Notes: generated from the letters alone by a model not told the origin. Counted from the first letter of the stretch, positions 1 through 8,990 are shown. The stretch: DNA of 64,000 nucleotides from RHKX01 sp963784885 (GCA_963784885.1 CAWATA010000006.1:325669-389668); one strand, 5' to 3'. Numbers and translations are program-made.

Positions 1-1
1 A

Positions 2-1066
2 TCCGAGCCCGGGACGTTCAAGGACCGCGAGCTGATGTTCAAGAACCCGCACGGCCTCGTCGAGGGAGTCGCGATCGGCGCGATGGCGGCGGGCGCGACC
101 CGGGCATTCATCTTCATCCGCGGCGAGTACGCCGAGATCGCCGACCGCCTCGACGCCGCCGTCGCCGAGGCCTACGACGCCGGCTACCTCGGCGACGACA
201 TCCTCGGCACCGGCATCGACGTCAGCATCGTCGTCCACCGCGGCGCCGGCGCCTACATCTGCGGCGAGGAGACGGCCCTGCTCGACTCGCTCGAGGGCAA
301 GCGCGGCAACCCCCGCCTGAAGCCCCCGTTCCCGGCGATCCAGGGGCTCTACGGCGGACCGACGCTGATCAACAACGTCGAGACGCTGATGAACCTCCCC
401 GACGTCGTCAACAACGGCTCCGACTGGTTCAAGGGCTTCGGCACCGAGCAGTCGACCGGCACCAAGGTCGTCTCCGTCTCGGGCTGCGTCCAGCGACCGG
501 GCAACTACGAGGTCGAGCTCGGCATCCCCTCCCGGGACATCATCTACGGACTCGCCGGGGGCCCGCCCGAGGGCCGCGAGGTCAAGGCCTGGTACCCGGG
601 CGGCTCCTCCGCCCCGGTCCTCGGCCCCGAGGAGCTCGACCTCCCGTACTCCTTCGAGGCGCTGGCCGAGGCGGGCTCGATGCTCGGATCCGGCGCGATC
701 ATCGTCGCCGACGACTCGGTCTCGATCCCCGAGATGGCGCTCCGAACCGCGCGCTTCTACCAGCACGAGTCGTGCGGCAAGTGCAGCCCCTGTCGCGAGG
801 GCACCAACTGGACCGTGAAGATGCTCGAGCGCGTCGTCCGCGGCGAGGCGACTCCGATGGACCTCGACATCGTCGCCTCCGTTCAGGAGAACATCATCGG
901 CAACTGCCTCTGCGTCCTCGGAGACGCGATGGCGATGCCGGTCGGCTCGATGGTGCGCCGCTGGCGCGCGGAGTTCGAGGAGACGATCGCCCGGGCCCGC
1001 GCGGCCGGACCCGCCCCGCTCGACGTCGAGCCCGCCGTCATGACTCCCGCCGGAGTCGGAGCGTGA
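2..1066 (+). CDS. nuoF: NADH-quinone oxidoreductase subunit F (5' partial)
   Basis: Peripheral-arm subunit of complex I that binds NADH and FMN and carries a [4Fe-4S] cluster; it takes the hydride from NADH and passes electrons to NuoE and NuoG. The frame is open to the window edge and already reads family sequence (SEPGTFKDREL), so the true start lies upstream. Visible are the nucleotide/FMN-region motif CGEETALL near base 260, the cluster motif SCGKCSPC near base 772, and the fourth cysteine in GNCLC near base 900. The stop codon overlaps the GTG start of nuoG (GTGA), which implies translational coupling in the nuo operon. Identification is secure; only the N-terminal part is missing. Confidence 0.97.
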   Translation, partial: SEPGTFKDRELMFKNPHGLVEGVAIGAMAAGATRAFIFIRGEYAEIADRLDAAVAEAYDAGYLGDDILGTGIDVSIVVHRGAGAYICGEETALLDSLEGKRGNPRLKPPFPAIQGLYGGPTLINNVETLMNLPDVVNNGSDWFKGFGTEQSTGTKVVSVSGCVQRPGNYEVELGIPSRDIIYGLAGGPPEGREVKAWYPGGSSAPVLGPEELDLPYSFEALAEAGSMLGSGAIIVADDSVSIPEMALRTARFYQHESCGKCSPCREGTNWTVKMLERVVRGEATPMDLDIVASVQENIIGNCLCVLGDAMAMPVGSMVRRWRAEFEETIARARAAGPAPLDVEPAVMTPAGVGA

Positions 1067-3726
1067 GCCGGGGCAGGGCGGCCGAGCCGATCACGGTCGT
1101 CGTCGACGGGGTCGAGATCGAAGCGACCGAGGGCGCGATGCTCGTCGACGCCGCCAAACACGGTGACGTCGAGATCCCGGTCTTCTGTTACGAGCCCAAG
1201 CTCGGCGACCCGGTCGGCGCCTGCCGGATGTGCCTGGTCGAGATCGAGGGGATCCCGAAGCTTCAGACCGCCTGCTCGACCCCGGTTCGCGACGGAATGG
1301 TCGTCTACACGCAGACCGATCGGGTCAAGGAGGCACAGAACGCGGTCGTCGAGTTCCTGCTCGTCAACCACCCGCTCGACTGCCCGGTCTGCGACAAGGG
1401 CGGCGAATGCCCGCTGCAGGACATCGCGATGGGCTGGGGACCCGGCAAGAGCCGCGTCACCGACCCGAAGCGCCACTTCCAGAAGCCGATCCCGCTCTCG
1501 CCGCTGATCCGGATCGACCGCGAGCGCTGCATCCTCTGCTACCGCTGCGTCCGCTTCAGCCAGGAGGTCTCCGAGGACGAGCAGCTCCAGCTCCTCGAGC
1601 GCGGCGCCAAGACCTTCGTCGGCACCCATGAGGACCGGCCCTACATCGGCCCGTTCCACGGCAACATCATCGAGCTCTGCCCGGTCGGGGCTCTGACCTC
1701 GCAGGCCTACCGGTTCCGCGCGCGGCCGTGGGACATCGAGGACGCCGGCTCGGTCTGCACGCTCTGCCCGAGCCAGTGCAACGTCAAGTTCACGGTCCGC
1801 GACGAGAAGGTCGTCCGCGTCCTCGCCCGCGACAACGAAGAGGTCGACGACGGCTGGCTCTGCGACAAGGGGCGCTTCGGCTACCAGATGTTCTCGAGCC
1901 CGGACCGGCCGCTGACGCCGCAGGTCCGTGCCGGCGGCGGTCTCGAGCCGGCGAGCTGGGAGGAGGCAATCGAGACCGCCGCGGCCGGCCTCGCACCGGC
2001 GGTCGGAAGGACCGCAGCGATCGTCGGCGGCGGCACGACCAACGAAGAGGGCTGGCTGATCCAGCGGCTCGTCCGCGGGCCGCTCGGCTCGGCGGACGTC
2101 GCCTCGACGGCCCGCCGCGGCCTCGGCCGGGCGGCCCGCACCCGTCTCGCCGACCCGAAGCTCGCAGTCGCGACCGCCGACATCGACCACGCCGGAGCGA
2201 TTCTCGTCCTCGGCTGCGACCCGATGCACGAGATGCCGATCGCCGAGCTGCGGATCCGCAAGGCCGTGCGCCGCAACGGGGCGAGCCTGCTCGTCGCGAC
2301 CGAGCGGCCGACGGCGCTCGACGGCGGCGGCGCGATCGACTCCGCCGGATGCCTCGAGGCCCAGCGCTACGCGCCCGGCGAGGTCGGGGCATTCATCGAG
2401 GAGCTCCGCTCGGCGATCACCTCCGGCGACGAGGGCGCCGGCGCCGCCGGGTTCGCCGCGGCCCTGCGCGACGCCGGCCCCGTCGTCGTCGTCTGGGGCG
2501 AGGGAATGCTCGCCGGCGACGACCGCGAGCAGGTCGCCGAATCGCTGCTCGGCCTCGCCGACGTCCTCGGCCTCGACGGCATGGACGGCGGCGGGCTCTA
2601 CGAGATCCCGCGGTCGGCGAACGGCCGCGGCCTTCGCGAGGTCGGCTGCGCCGAAGATTTCGGTCCCGGGTTCGCCGCGGCCGAGACGGGACGCTCCGCC
2701 GACGAGATCCGTGCCGCCCTCGAAGCCGGCGAGATCGAGGCGCTGATCCTCGCCGACGTCGACCCGGTGCGTGACTTCGACGATCCCGAGGGCTGGAAGC
2801 GCGCCCTCTCCGCCGCCAAGTTCACGCTCAGCACCTCGATGTTCGCCGGCGCCTCCGCCCAGGGCTCCAACGTCCACTTCCCGGCCGAGAGCCACGCCGA
2901 GAAGGAGGGCACCGTCACCCACCCCGACGGCCGACTGCAGCGCGTCCGGCCCTCGGTCCCCCACCCGGGCATGGTCCGGCCGCTCTGGCAGGCACTGAGC
3001 GAGCTCTCCGCCCGGCTCGGCGCCGACCCCGGCGCCGGTACGGCAGGCGAGGTCTTCGACCAACTGGCAGCCGAGGTCCCGTTCTACAGCGGCATCACCA
3101 TCGACGAAATCGGCGGCATGGGCCTCCGCCGGCAGGAGGCCTCCAACGCTTCAACGCAGGAGAGCGCCGAGCCCGCCTCACCCGCGCCGACCGAGGGCGA
3201 CGGCGGGGGCCACTCCGACGGGAGTCCGCGGCTGCGGTCGTCGATTCCCTCGGCAGGCGACGAGACGCCGCCCGCAGGCGCGCCCGGCGGAGGGGCCCCC
3301 GCCGGCGCCCACGAGAACGACGAGAACGAACTCCGCCTCGGCACCTACAAGGACCTCTGGGCCGACTACGTGGCCGAGGAGAACCCCGCCCTCCGCTTCC
3401 TCTCCCCGACCCAGACGCTCGAGCTGAACCCCGCCGACGCCGAGCGGCTCGGCGTTCAGCACGGCCAGCGCGTCGAGGTGACGGCCGGCGCTCACTCGCT
3501 GACTGCCACCGTCGGCCTTCGCGAGCGGATGCTCGAGGGCACCGCCTTCCTCGCCGAGGGCACCGCGACCGACCCCGCAGGAGCGCTCGCCGGCGCCCGA
3601 GCGATCGCGGTCACCCCGGCCCCGGAGTCGGAGCCCGGGCCCGAGCCCGGACCGGCTGAAGAGGACGGTCAGGAGCCCGCCGCGCCGGCGCTGGTCGTCA
3701 CCAAGCGGGAGCCCGTCTCGTGGTAG
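1063..3726 (+). CDS. nuoG: NADH-quinone oxidoreductase subunit G
   Basis: Largest peripheral subunit of complex I, an electron wire of several Fe-S clusters, 887 residues from a GTG start that overlaps the nuoF stop. In order: an N-terminal [2Fe-2S] domain (Cys about 42, 54, 57 and 70), the His/Cys cluster motif HPLDCPVC...GGEC (about 103-116), a [4Fe-4S] set (CILCYRC about 156, CPVGAL about 206), and CTLCPSQC plus a distant Cys near 267, which matches the extra N7 cluster found in some bacterial NuoG. A molybdopterin-oxidoreductase-like fold without cofactor follows. Residues about 690-765 form a Gly/Ala/Pro/Glu-rich linker before the C-terminal molydopterin-binding-like domain; this is unusual for the family. 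The gene overlaps nuoH by seven bases. Confidence 0.96.
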   Translation: MSRGRAAEPITVVVDGVEIEATEGAMLVDAAKHGDVEIPVFCYEPKLGDPVGACRMCLVEIEGIPKLQTACSTPVRDGMVVYTQTDRVKEAQNAVVEFLLVNHPLDCPVCDKGGECPLQDIAMGWGPGKSRVTDPKRHFQKPIPLSPLIRIDRERCILCYRCVRFSQEVSEDEQLQLLERGAKTFVGTHEDRPYIGPFHGNIIELCPVGALTSQAYRFRARPWDIEDAGSVCTLCPSQCNVKFTVRDEKVVRVLARDNEEVDDGWLCDKGRFGYQMFSSPDRPLTPQVRAGGGLEPASWEEAIETAAAGLAPAVGRTAAIVGGGTTNEEGWLIQRLVRGPLGSADVASTARRGLGRAARTRLADPKLAVATADIDHAGAILVLGCDPMHEMPIAELRIRKAVRRNGASLLVATERPTALDGGGAIDSAGCLEAQRYAPGEVGAFIEELRSAITSGDEGAGAAGFAAALRDAGPVVVVWGEGMLAGDDREQVAESLLGLADVLGLDGMDGGGLYEIPRSANGRGLREVGCAEDFGPGFAAAETGRSADEIRAALEAGEIEALILADVDPVRDFDDPEGWKRALSAAKFTLSTSMFAGASAQGSNVHFPAESHAEKEGTVTHPDGRLQRVRPSVPHPGMVRPLWQALSELSARLGADPGAGTAGEVFDQLAAEVPFYSGITIDEIGGMGLRRQEASNASTQESAEPASPAPTEGDGGGHSDGSPRLRSSIPSAGDETPPAGAPGGGAPAGAHENDENELRLGTYKDLWADYVAEENPALRFLSPTQTLELNPADAERLGVQHGQRVEVTAGAHSLTATVGLRERMLEGTAFLAEGTATDPAGALAGARAIAVTPAPESEPGPEPGPAEEDGQEPAAPALVVTKREPVSW

Positions 3727-4733
3727 TCGCCGATGTCGGGTTCGCCGAAGCCAGCTGGCTGATGATCCTGAAATCGCTGGTGATCTTCGCCGTGATCCTC
3801 GGGATCGTTCCGATGATCCTGCTGCTCGAGCGCAAACTCCTCGGGCGCTTCCAGGCCCGTTACGGGCCCAACCGGGTCGGTCCCGTCGGCTTGCTCCAGC
3901 CGCTCGCCGACGTCGTGAAGCTGCTCAGCAAGGAGAGCTACAAGCCGGAGGCGGCGGTGCCGGTCCTCTGGGCCATCGCACCGGCTCTGGTCATCCTCAG
4001 CGCCACCGCGACCCTGGCGATCATTCCGTTCGGCGACGTCGTCGACGGCGAGGTCGGCCTCTACGGGATCGATGTCTCGATCGGCATCCTCTACGCGTTC
4101 GCCTTCGGATCCATATCGTTCTACGGGCTCCTGCTCGGCGGCTGGGCGTCGGGATCCAAGTACAGCTTCATGGGCGCGATGCGCTCGGCCGCGCAGCTGA
4201 TCAGCTACGAGATCTCGATGGGCCTGGCACTGCTCGGCGTGATCATGATGGCCGGCTCGCTCAGCCTCGTCGACATCTCGAACGCCCAGGCCGACACCAT
4301 CTGGTACATCGTCCCGCAGTTCGTCGGGTTCCTGATCTTCATGGTCGCCGGCTTCGCCGAGACGAACCGCCCGCCGTTCGACCTCCCCGAGGCTGACGCC
4401 GAGCTCGTCTCCGGCTACAACACCGAGTACGGCGGCATGCGCTTCGGCTCCTACTTCATGGCGGAGTACATGGAGATGATCGTCGTCTCCGGGATCGCCG
4501 CCGCGATGTTCCTCGGCGGCTGGCATCTGCCGTTCGGAATCGAGACCGGAGCCGTCGTCGGCGCCCTGGTGATGCTCGCCAAGATCGTGATCCTGATCTG
4601 CGTCTTCATCTGGGTCCGGGCGACGCTGCCGCGGCTCCGTTACGACCAGCTGATGTCGCTCGGCTGGAAGGTGCTGCTACCGCTGGCGACGCTGAACCTG
4701 CTCGTCACCGCGGTCCTCGTCGTCGTCACCTGA
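3720..4733 (+). CDS. nuoH: NADH-quinone oxidoreductase subunit H
   Basis: Membrane subunit at the junction of the hydrophilic and membrane arms of complex I; it forms much of the quinone chamber. The 337-residue protein has about eight hydrophobic helices and the hallmark loop motif ETNRPPFDLPEAD near residue 215, with the following GYNTEYGG. It begins with GTG inside the end of nuoG (seven-base overlap). Its last 57 bases overlap the 3' end of the convergent CoA-transferase gene. The next gene downstream is not nuoI, which is about 3 kb away; the operon is interrupted here. Confidence 0.96.
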   Translation: MVVADVGFAEASWLMILKSLVIFAVILGIVPMILLLERKLLGRFQARYGPNRVGPVGLLQPLADVVKLLSKESYKPEAAVPVLWAIAPALVILSATATLAIIPFGDVVDGEVGLYGIDVSIGILYAFAFGSISFYGLLLGGWASGSKYSFMGAMRSAAQLISYEISMGLALLGVIMMAGSLSLVDISNAQADTIWYIVPQFVGFLIFMVAGFAETNRPPFDLPEADAELVSGYNTEYGGMRFGSYFMAEYMEMIVVSGIAAAMFLGGWHLPFGIETGAVVGALVMLAKIVILICVFIWVRATLPRLRYDQLMSLGWKVLLPLATLNLLVTAVLVVVT

Positions 4734-5855
4734 GGGTCCGGGGCTCGCGGGCAGGCGCGGGGGCGCGAGCCGGTACTCGGGCGGCGTCTCCGAGAGGCCG
4801 ATCGGGTTGCGGACCAGCTCGACGTCGGGGCCGCCGTCGCGGTGGATGGTCACCGTCGGGTCGAGACCGAGCTCGCGCGCGAGCCCGAAGGCGCCGGCGA
4901 CGTCGTTGATCGTCCCCGCCGGTACCCGGGCCGCGGTCAGCAGCTCCGCCCACTCTTCGGCGTCGCGCTCGGCGAGTCGCGCCTCGAGCTCGGCCCTGAG
5001 CGCGTCGCGGTTTCCGACCCGCGCCGGGTTCGTCGCGAACCGCTCGTCGTCGGCGAGCCCGGGGGCGCCGGCGATCTCGCAGAGGCTCGCGAACTGACGG
5101 TCGTTGCCGACCGCCAGCACGAGATGCCCGTCACGCGCCGCCAGCACCTCGTAGGGGGCGATGCTCGGGTGCATGTTGCCCATCCGCTCCGGGACGACCC
5201 CGCCGGCCGTGAATGCCGACGCCTGATTGACGAGCGCTGCGAGCAGTGAGGAAAGCAGCTCGATGTCGACCCGCTGGCCTGCTCCCGAGGTCTCGCGATG
5301 GCGGAGGGCGGCCAGGACTCCGACCGTCGCGAACAGGCCGGAGAGGACGTCGATGAGCGCGACCCCGACCTTCTGCGGCTCGCCGTCGGGCTCGCCGGTG
5401 ATGCTCATCAGCCCGCCCAGCGCCGACACGAGCATGTCGTAGCCGGGCAGCTCGGCACCGGCGCCACGACCGAATCCGGTGATCGAGCAGTACACGAGAC
5501 CGGGGTTCGTCGCGCGAAGATCGTCGTAGCCGAGGCCGATCCCGTCGAGGAAGCCGGGGCGGAAGTTCTCGACGAGGACATCGGCCTCCAGCGCCAGCCT
5601 CCGGACCTCGGCAAGGTCGCCGGGGTCCTTGAGATCGAGGACGACGCTGCGCTTGTTCCGGTTCGCCGCGAGGAAGTAGGTCGCCTCGCCCCCGGCGTCG
5701 TAGGGCGGCCCCCAGCCACGGGTCTCGTCGCCGACGCCGGGGCGCTCGACCTTGGTCACCTCGGCGCCGAGGTCGGCGAGCATCATCGTCGCGAACGGCC
5801 CCGCGAGCACCCGCGAGAGGTCGAGGACCTTGAGGTTGTCGAGGGCGCCCGCCAT
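4677..5855 (-). CDS. Class III (CaiB/BaiF) CoA-transferase, probable glutarate/succinyl-CoA type
   Basis: Transfers CoA between acyl-CoA and a free carboxylic acid. The 392-residue protein starts MAGALDNLKVLDLSRVLAGP, typical of the CaiB/BaiF family, and has GPPYD, ENFRPGFLD and the catalytic aspartate at residue 169 in ALIDVLSG, the same number as in formyl-CoA transferase. It is divergent from a glutaryl-CoA dehydrogenase and its GntR regulator, an arrangement that suggests it activates glutarate to glutaryl-CoA, as the mammalian SUGCT and pseudomonad GcdG enzymes do. Substrate is inferred from context only. The last 19 or so residues (acidic, then Arg/Gln-rich) are encoded antisense to nuoH and look like a read-through tail. 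Confidence 0.85.
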   Translation of the reverse strand: MAGALDNLKVLDLSRVLAGPFATMMLADLGAEVTKVERPGVGDETRGWGPPYDAGGEATYFLAANRNKRSVVLDLKDPGDLAEVRRLALEADVLVENFRPGFLDGIGLGYDDLRATNPGLVYCSITGFGRGAGAELPGYDMLVSALGGLMSITGEPDGEPQKVGVALIDVLSGLFATVGVLAALRHRETSGAGQRVDIELLSSLLAALVNQASAFTAGGVVPERMGNMHPSIAPYEVLAARDGHLVLAVGNDRQFASLCEIAGAPGLADDERFATNPARVGNRDALRAELEARLAERDAEEWAELLTAARVPAGTINDVAGAFGLARELGLDPTVTIHRDGGPDVELVRNPIGLSETPPEYRLAPPRLPASPGPSGDDDEDRGDEQVQRRQR

Positions 5856-5910
5856 CTGGTCTAATGATTATCCTAGATATTCGAAAATCGAGCGTCAACC
5901 GGAGACCACT
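5856..5910. promoter_or_regulatory. Divergent promoter/operator region, candidate GntR site
   Basis: This 55-bp gap separates the divergent CoA-transferase and glutaryl-CoA dehydrogenase genes. It is strikingly AT-rich against its surroundings and contains the odd-centred palindrome TAATGATTA at 5862-5870, flanked by TCTA and TAGA. GGAG at 5901-5904 is a ribosome binding site for the ATG at 5911. The regulator gene two positions downstream makes an autoregulatory operator plausible, but no family consensus was matched. Confidence 0.45.
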
Positions 5911-7099
5911 ATGCCCAGCGCCAAGTCCGCCCCACCCGAGATCCGCCCCCTCGACTTCCTCGCGATCGACGACCTCCTCACCGACGAGGAGCGCGACATC
6001 CGCGACACCGTCCGGGCGTTCGTCGCCAAAGAGGTTCTGCCGAACGTCGAGGACTGGTTCGAGGAGGCGATCCTCCCGCGGGAGCTGGCGCACGAGATCG
6101 GCAAGCTCGGGCTCTTCGGAATGCACCTGGAGGGCTACGGGTGCGCCGGCGCGAGCGCAACCGCCTACGGGCTCACCTGCCTCGAGCTCGAGGCAGGTGA
6201 CAGCGGCGTGCGCAGCCTGGTCTCGGTTCAAGGGTCGCTGGCGATGTACGCGATCTGGCGCTGGGGCTCGGAGGAGCAGAAGCGGGAGTGGCTGCCGCGG
6301 ATGGCCGCCGGCGAGGCGATCGGGTGCTTCGGCTTGACCGAGCCCGACGCCGGATCGGATCCGGGCGGCGATGAGGACGCGCGCCCGCCGCGACGGCGAC
6401 GACTGGATCCTGCACGGCCAGAAGATGTGGATCACGAACGGATCGATCGCCGACGTCGCCGTCGTCTGGGCCCACACCGAGGACGGCGTTCGCGGCTTCC
6501 TCGTCCCGAAGGGGACGAAGGGATTCACGACCACGGACATTCACAAGAAGCTCTCGCTGCGCGCGTCGGTCACCTCCGAGCTGCTGCTCGACGACGTGCG
6601 CCTGCCGGCGGATGCGGTCCTTCCCGAGGTGAGCTCGCTGAAGGGGCCGCTGTCCTGCCTCAACGAGGCCCGATACGGGATCGTCTGGGGCGCGGCCGGC
6701 GCGGCCCGCGCCTGCTACGAGTCCGCGCTCGACTACAGCAAGGAGCGGATCCAGTTCGATCGTCCGATCGCGTCGTTTCAGATCCAGCAGCAGAAGCTCG
6801 CTCACATGGCCCTCGAGGTGAACCGGGCAACGCTGCTCGCTCTCCACCTCGGGCGGATGAAGGACGGCGGGACGCTCCGCAACGAGCATGTCAGCATGGG
6901 GAAGCTCGGCAACGTCAACGCCGCCCTCGACGTCGCCCGGAGCGCGCGCCAGGTGCTCGGCGCCAACGGCGTCACGCTCGAGTACCCGGTGATCCGGCAC
7001 ATGAACAACCTCGAGTCCGTCGTCACCTACGAGGGGACCGCGGACGTCCACGCCCTCGTCGTCGGCGGCGCCATCACCGGGATTCAGGCGTTCCGGTGA
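5911..7099 (+). pseudogene. gcdH: Glutaryl-CoA dehydrogenase, frameshifted
   Basis: Flavoprotein that oxidises and decarboxylates glutaryl-CoA to crotonyl-CoA in lysine, tryptophan and glutarate breakdown. Frame one gives residues 1-150 with EGYGCAGASATAYGL, GDSGVRS and FGLTEPDAGSDPG; the second frame continues with MRTRARRDGDDWILHGQK, MWITNG and, near the end, TYEGTADVHALVVG, whose Glu is the family's catalytic base. The two halves join perfectly if one G in the GGCGGCG run at 6364-6369 is removed (giving DPGAMRTRA). Everything else is full length, so a single-base sequencing error or a very recent mutation is likely. Start ATG 5911 has GGAG upstream. The stop overlaps the GTG of the downstream regulator. 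Confidence 0.88.
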
Positions 7100-7752
7100 T
7101 CACCCCGGCCGCGAAGCCGGCGACCAGCGGGCGGCACGCGCTCGACGGCCTCCGCCGCGCGATCGTCGCCGGCGAGCTTCGGCCCGGCGAGCGAGTCCGC
7201 CAGGAGGAGGTCGCGGACGCCCTCGGCATCAGCGTCGCGCCGGTTCGCGAGGCCCTCGCGACGCTCGAGCGGGAGGGGCAGGTCGCCTACCGGCCGCGCC
7301 GCGGCTACTTCGTCGCCGAGCTCGACCTCGCCGAGCTCGAGGAGATCTACGCGCTGCGGGCGCTGCTCGAGGAGCGGGCGGCCCGGGCCGCCCTCCCGGT
7401 GCTCGACGACGTTGCCATCGAGCAGATCGCAGCGGCCGCGCGCGAATGCGCGGAGGCCGCGGCGGCCGGCGACGTCGCCGCCGAGCTGGCCGCGAACCGG
7501 CGCTTCCACTTCGGGATCCTCGAGGCGCCGGGGCAGGCGCAGACGATTCGCCTGATCAGGCTGCTCTGGGACTCGACCGAGGCCTACCGCGCCATCTACT
7601 ACAACGCGCCCGAGGCACGGCGCAGCTCGTTGGAGGCGCACGAGCGGATCCTCGCCGCGATCCGCGATCGCGACCCCGACCGGCTCGTCGCCGAGCTCGA
7701 CGCCCATCGTGAGCAGGCGCTCGCGGCGCTCGGCTCGCTGCTCGGTCCCTGA
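7096..7752 (+). CDS. GntR-family transcriptional regulator (FCD/FadR-type)
   Basis: DNA-binding repressor of 218 residues. The N-terminal winged helix is visible (HALDGLRRAIVAGELRPGER, then QEEVADALGISVAPVREAL), followed by an all-helical FCD ligand domain (LRALLEERAARAAL, NRRFHFGILEAPG, HERILAAIRDRD), which normally binds a metal and a small carboxylate or acyl ligand. The GTG start at 7096 overlaps the dehydrogenase stop (GTGA), so the two genes are co-translated. The placement suggests it controls the glutaryl-CoA cassette through the AT-rich divergent gap upstream. The ligand is not known from sequence. Confidence 0.9.
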   Translation: MITPAAKPATSGRHALDGLRRAIVAGELRPGERVRQEEVADALGISVAPVREALATLEREGQVAYRPRRGYFVAELDLAELEEIYALRALLEERAARAALPVLDDVAIEQIAAAARECAEAAAAGDVAAELAANRRFHFGILEAPGQAQTIRLIRLLWDSTEAYRAIYYNAPEARRSSLEAHERILAAIRDRDPDRLVAELDAHREQALAALGSLLGP

Positions 7753-7763
7753 GGGCATCCGGA

Positions 7764-7791
7764 CGCTCGCCTCGGCCCGGGCGGGCGAGCG
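7764..7791 (+). terminator. Hairpin after the GntR gene
   Basis: Perfect 8-bp stem CGCTCGCC / GGCGAGCG with a 12-base loop, 11 bases after the regulator stop and about 20 bases before nuoI. There is no T-run, as is common in GC-rich actinobacteria. It probably separates the cassette from nuoI. Confidence 0.5.
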
Positions 7792-7812
7792 GACCGCGTA
7801 GGATGGCGGCCG

Positions 7813-8370
7813 ATGGAAGCCGGCCGCGCCAGCGAGTACCCGTACCTGCCCGACGACTCGGTCGTCAGCGTCCAGCGCGGCCCCGAACCGGGCGGCGTCA
7901 AGGGCGCTTACCGGGCGTTCGGCGAGACGCTCCGCGGCCTGAAGACGACGATGGCTCGGGTCGTCGAGGGACCGGTGACGATCCAGTACCCGGAGGAGAA
8001 GACGCCGGTCTACCCGCGCTTCCGCGGTCGCCACAAGCTCCACCGCTTCGAGGACACCGGCCTCGAGAAGTGCGTCGGTTGCTCGCTCTGCGCCGCCGCC
8101 TGCCCCGCCGACTGCATCCGCGTCGTCGCTGCCGAGAACGACCCAGACGACCGGGTATCGGCCGGCGAGCGCTACGCGGCCGTCTACGAGATCAACCTGT
8201 CGCGCTGCATCTTCTGCGGCTACTGCGAGGTCGCGTGCCCCTTCGACGCGATCACGATGGGCCACGAGTACGAGATGGCCGACTACAACCGCAACGACCT
8301 GATCTTCACCAAGGAGATGCTCCTCGCGGAGCCGATCATGAAGGTCCCGCTGCGCAACGAGGGCGAGTAA
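7813..8370 (+). CDS. nuoI: NADH-quinone oxidoreductase subunit I
   Basis: Complex I subunit with two [4Fe-4S] clusters (N6a, N6b) that carry electrons toward NuoB. The 185-residue protein has both eight-iron-ferredoxin motifs, CVGCSLCAAACPADC and CIFCGYCEVACPFDA, and the family phrases FRGRHKLHRFEDTG and MLLAEPIMKVP. Start ATG 7813 has an AGGATGG-like site upstream. It stands alone: nuoH is about 3 kb upstream and nuoJ about 9.5 kb downstream, with unrelated genes on both sides. Confidence 0.96.
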   Translation: MEAGRASEYPYLPDDSVVSVQRGPEPGGVKGAYRAFGETLRGLKTTMARVVEGPVTIQYPEEKTPVYPRFRGRHKLHRFEDTGLEKCVGCSLCAAACPADCIRVVAAENDPDDRVSAGERYAAVYEINLSRCIFCGYCEVACPFDAITMGHEYEMADYNRNDLIFTKEMLLAEPIMKVPLRNEGE

Positions 8371-8387
8371 CTGCCGCCTCGCGGTCC

Positions 8388-8990
8388 CTAGGGGGACCCG
8401 GTGATGTCGCCGATCCGGACGGCCACGATGTTGGCCTCCGGGATCCGCGCCGATGAGCCCGGAACGCTCTTGGAGCATTGGAGCTCCAGCGCCTGTCCCG
8501 CCGTGACCCGGAAGAGGCCGGTCAACGTCACGTTGTCGACCTCGGTGTCGGCCCGCGCGATCTGCTCACGGCTGACCGCGGAGGAGCCCGGACCGCCCCC
8601 TGCGTTGATGAGACGGCAGCTGACATTGCTTGCGACGGGGTTGACCGTCTGCACCTCGAGCGAGGATGTGGCGAAGTAGGCGCCGGGCGGAACGTCGAGG
8701 GTGACGACCGTCGAGCCGAAGAGGCTGGAACTGAACGCGTCGTAGTTGACGGATCCGTTCGCCTGGTAGCCGTGGGCCGTCGGCGGCAGGACCCCCTTCT
8801 TCAGATCCTTCGCCCGCAGCGCCGAGTTCTTGACCTTCGCGCTCGTCACGGCGTTCTTCTGCAGCTGCTTGGGGCCGACGCTGTTCTTGGCGAGCTGGCC
8901 GGCCGCGTACGCACCGCCGCCGGCGAGCACGACGAACGCCAGCAACGTGACCATCACGTTCGCGTAAGTCAGCTTCGGGCGGAAGCGCAT
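8388..8990 (-). CDS. Exported/anchored protein of a Thermoleophilia-type family
   Basis: Function unknown. The 200-residue protein starts with a basic stretch and one hydrophobic segment (VMVTLLAFVVLAGGGAYA, about residues 12-29). A polar repetitive section follows, with the pattern N-S-V/A-x-x-x-x-L/V-K-N-S/A (AKNSVGPKQLQKNAVTSAKV and on to KKGVLP). The C-terminal half is Val/Thr/Ser-rich and probably all beta, with two cysteines (SCRLIN, LQCSKS). The same architecture occurs at 54645-55439 in this window. It is convergent with nuoI with a 17-base gap. An envelope or surface location is inferred. Confidence 0.75.
   Translation of the reverse strand: MRFRPKLTYANVMVTLLAFVVLAGGGAYAAGQLAKNSVGPKQLQKNAVTSAKVKNSALRAKDLKKGVLPPTAHGYQANGSVNYDAFSSSLFGSTVVTLDVPPGAYFATSSLEVQTVNPVASNVSCRLINAGGGPGSSAVSREQIARADTEVDNVTLTGLFRVTAGQALELQCSKSVPGSSARIPEANIVAVRIGDITGSP

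Noticed and set aside
883..3063. Long open frame on the minus strand opposite nuoG (726 codons)
   Set aside because: Arg/Ala/Gly-rich shadow of a GC-rich gene; no family features, and the plus strand codes a complete NuoG.
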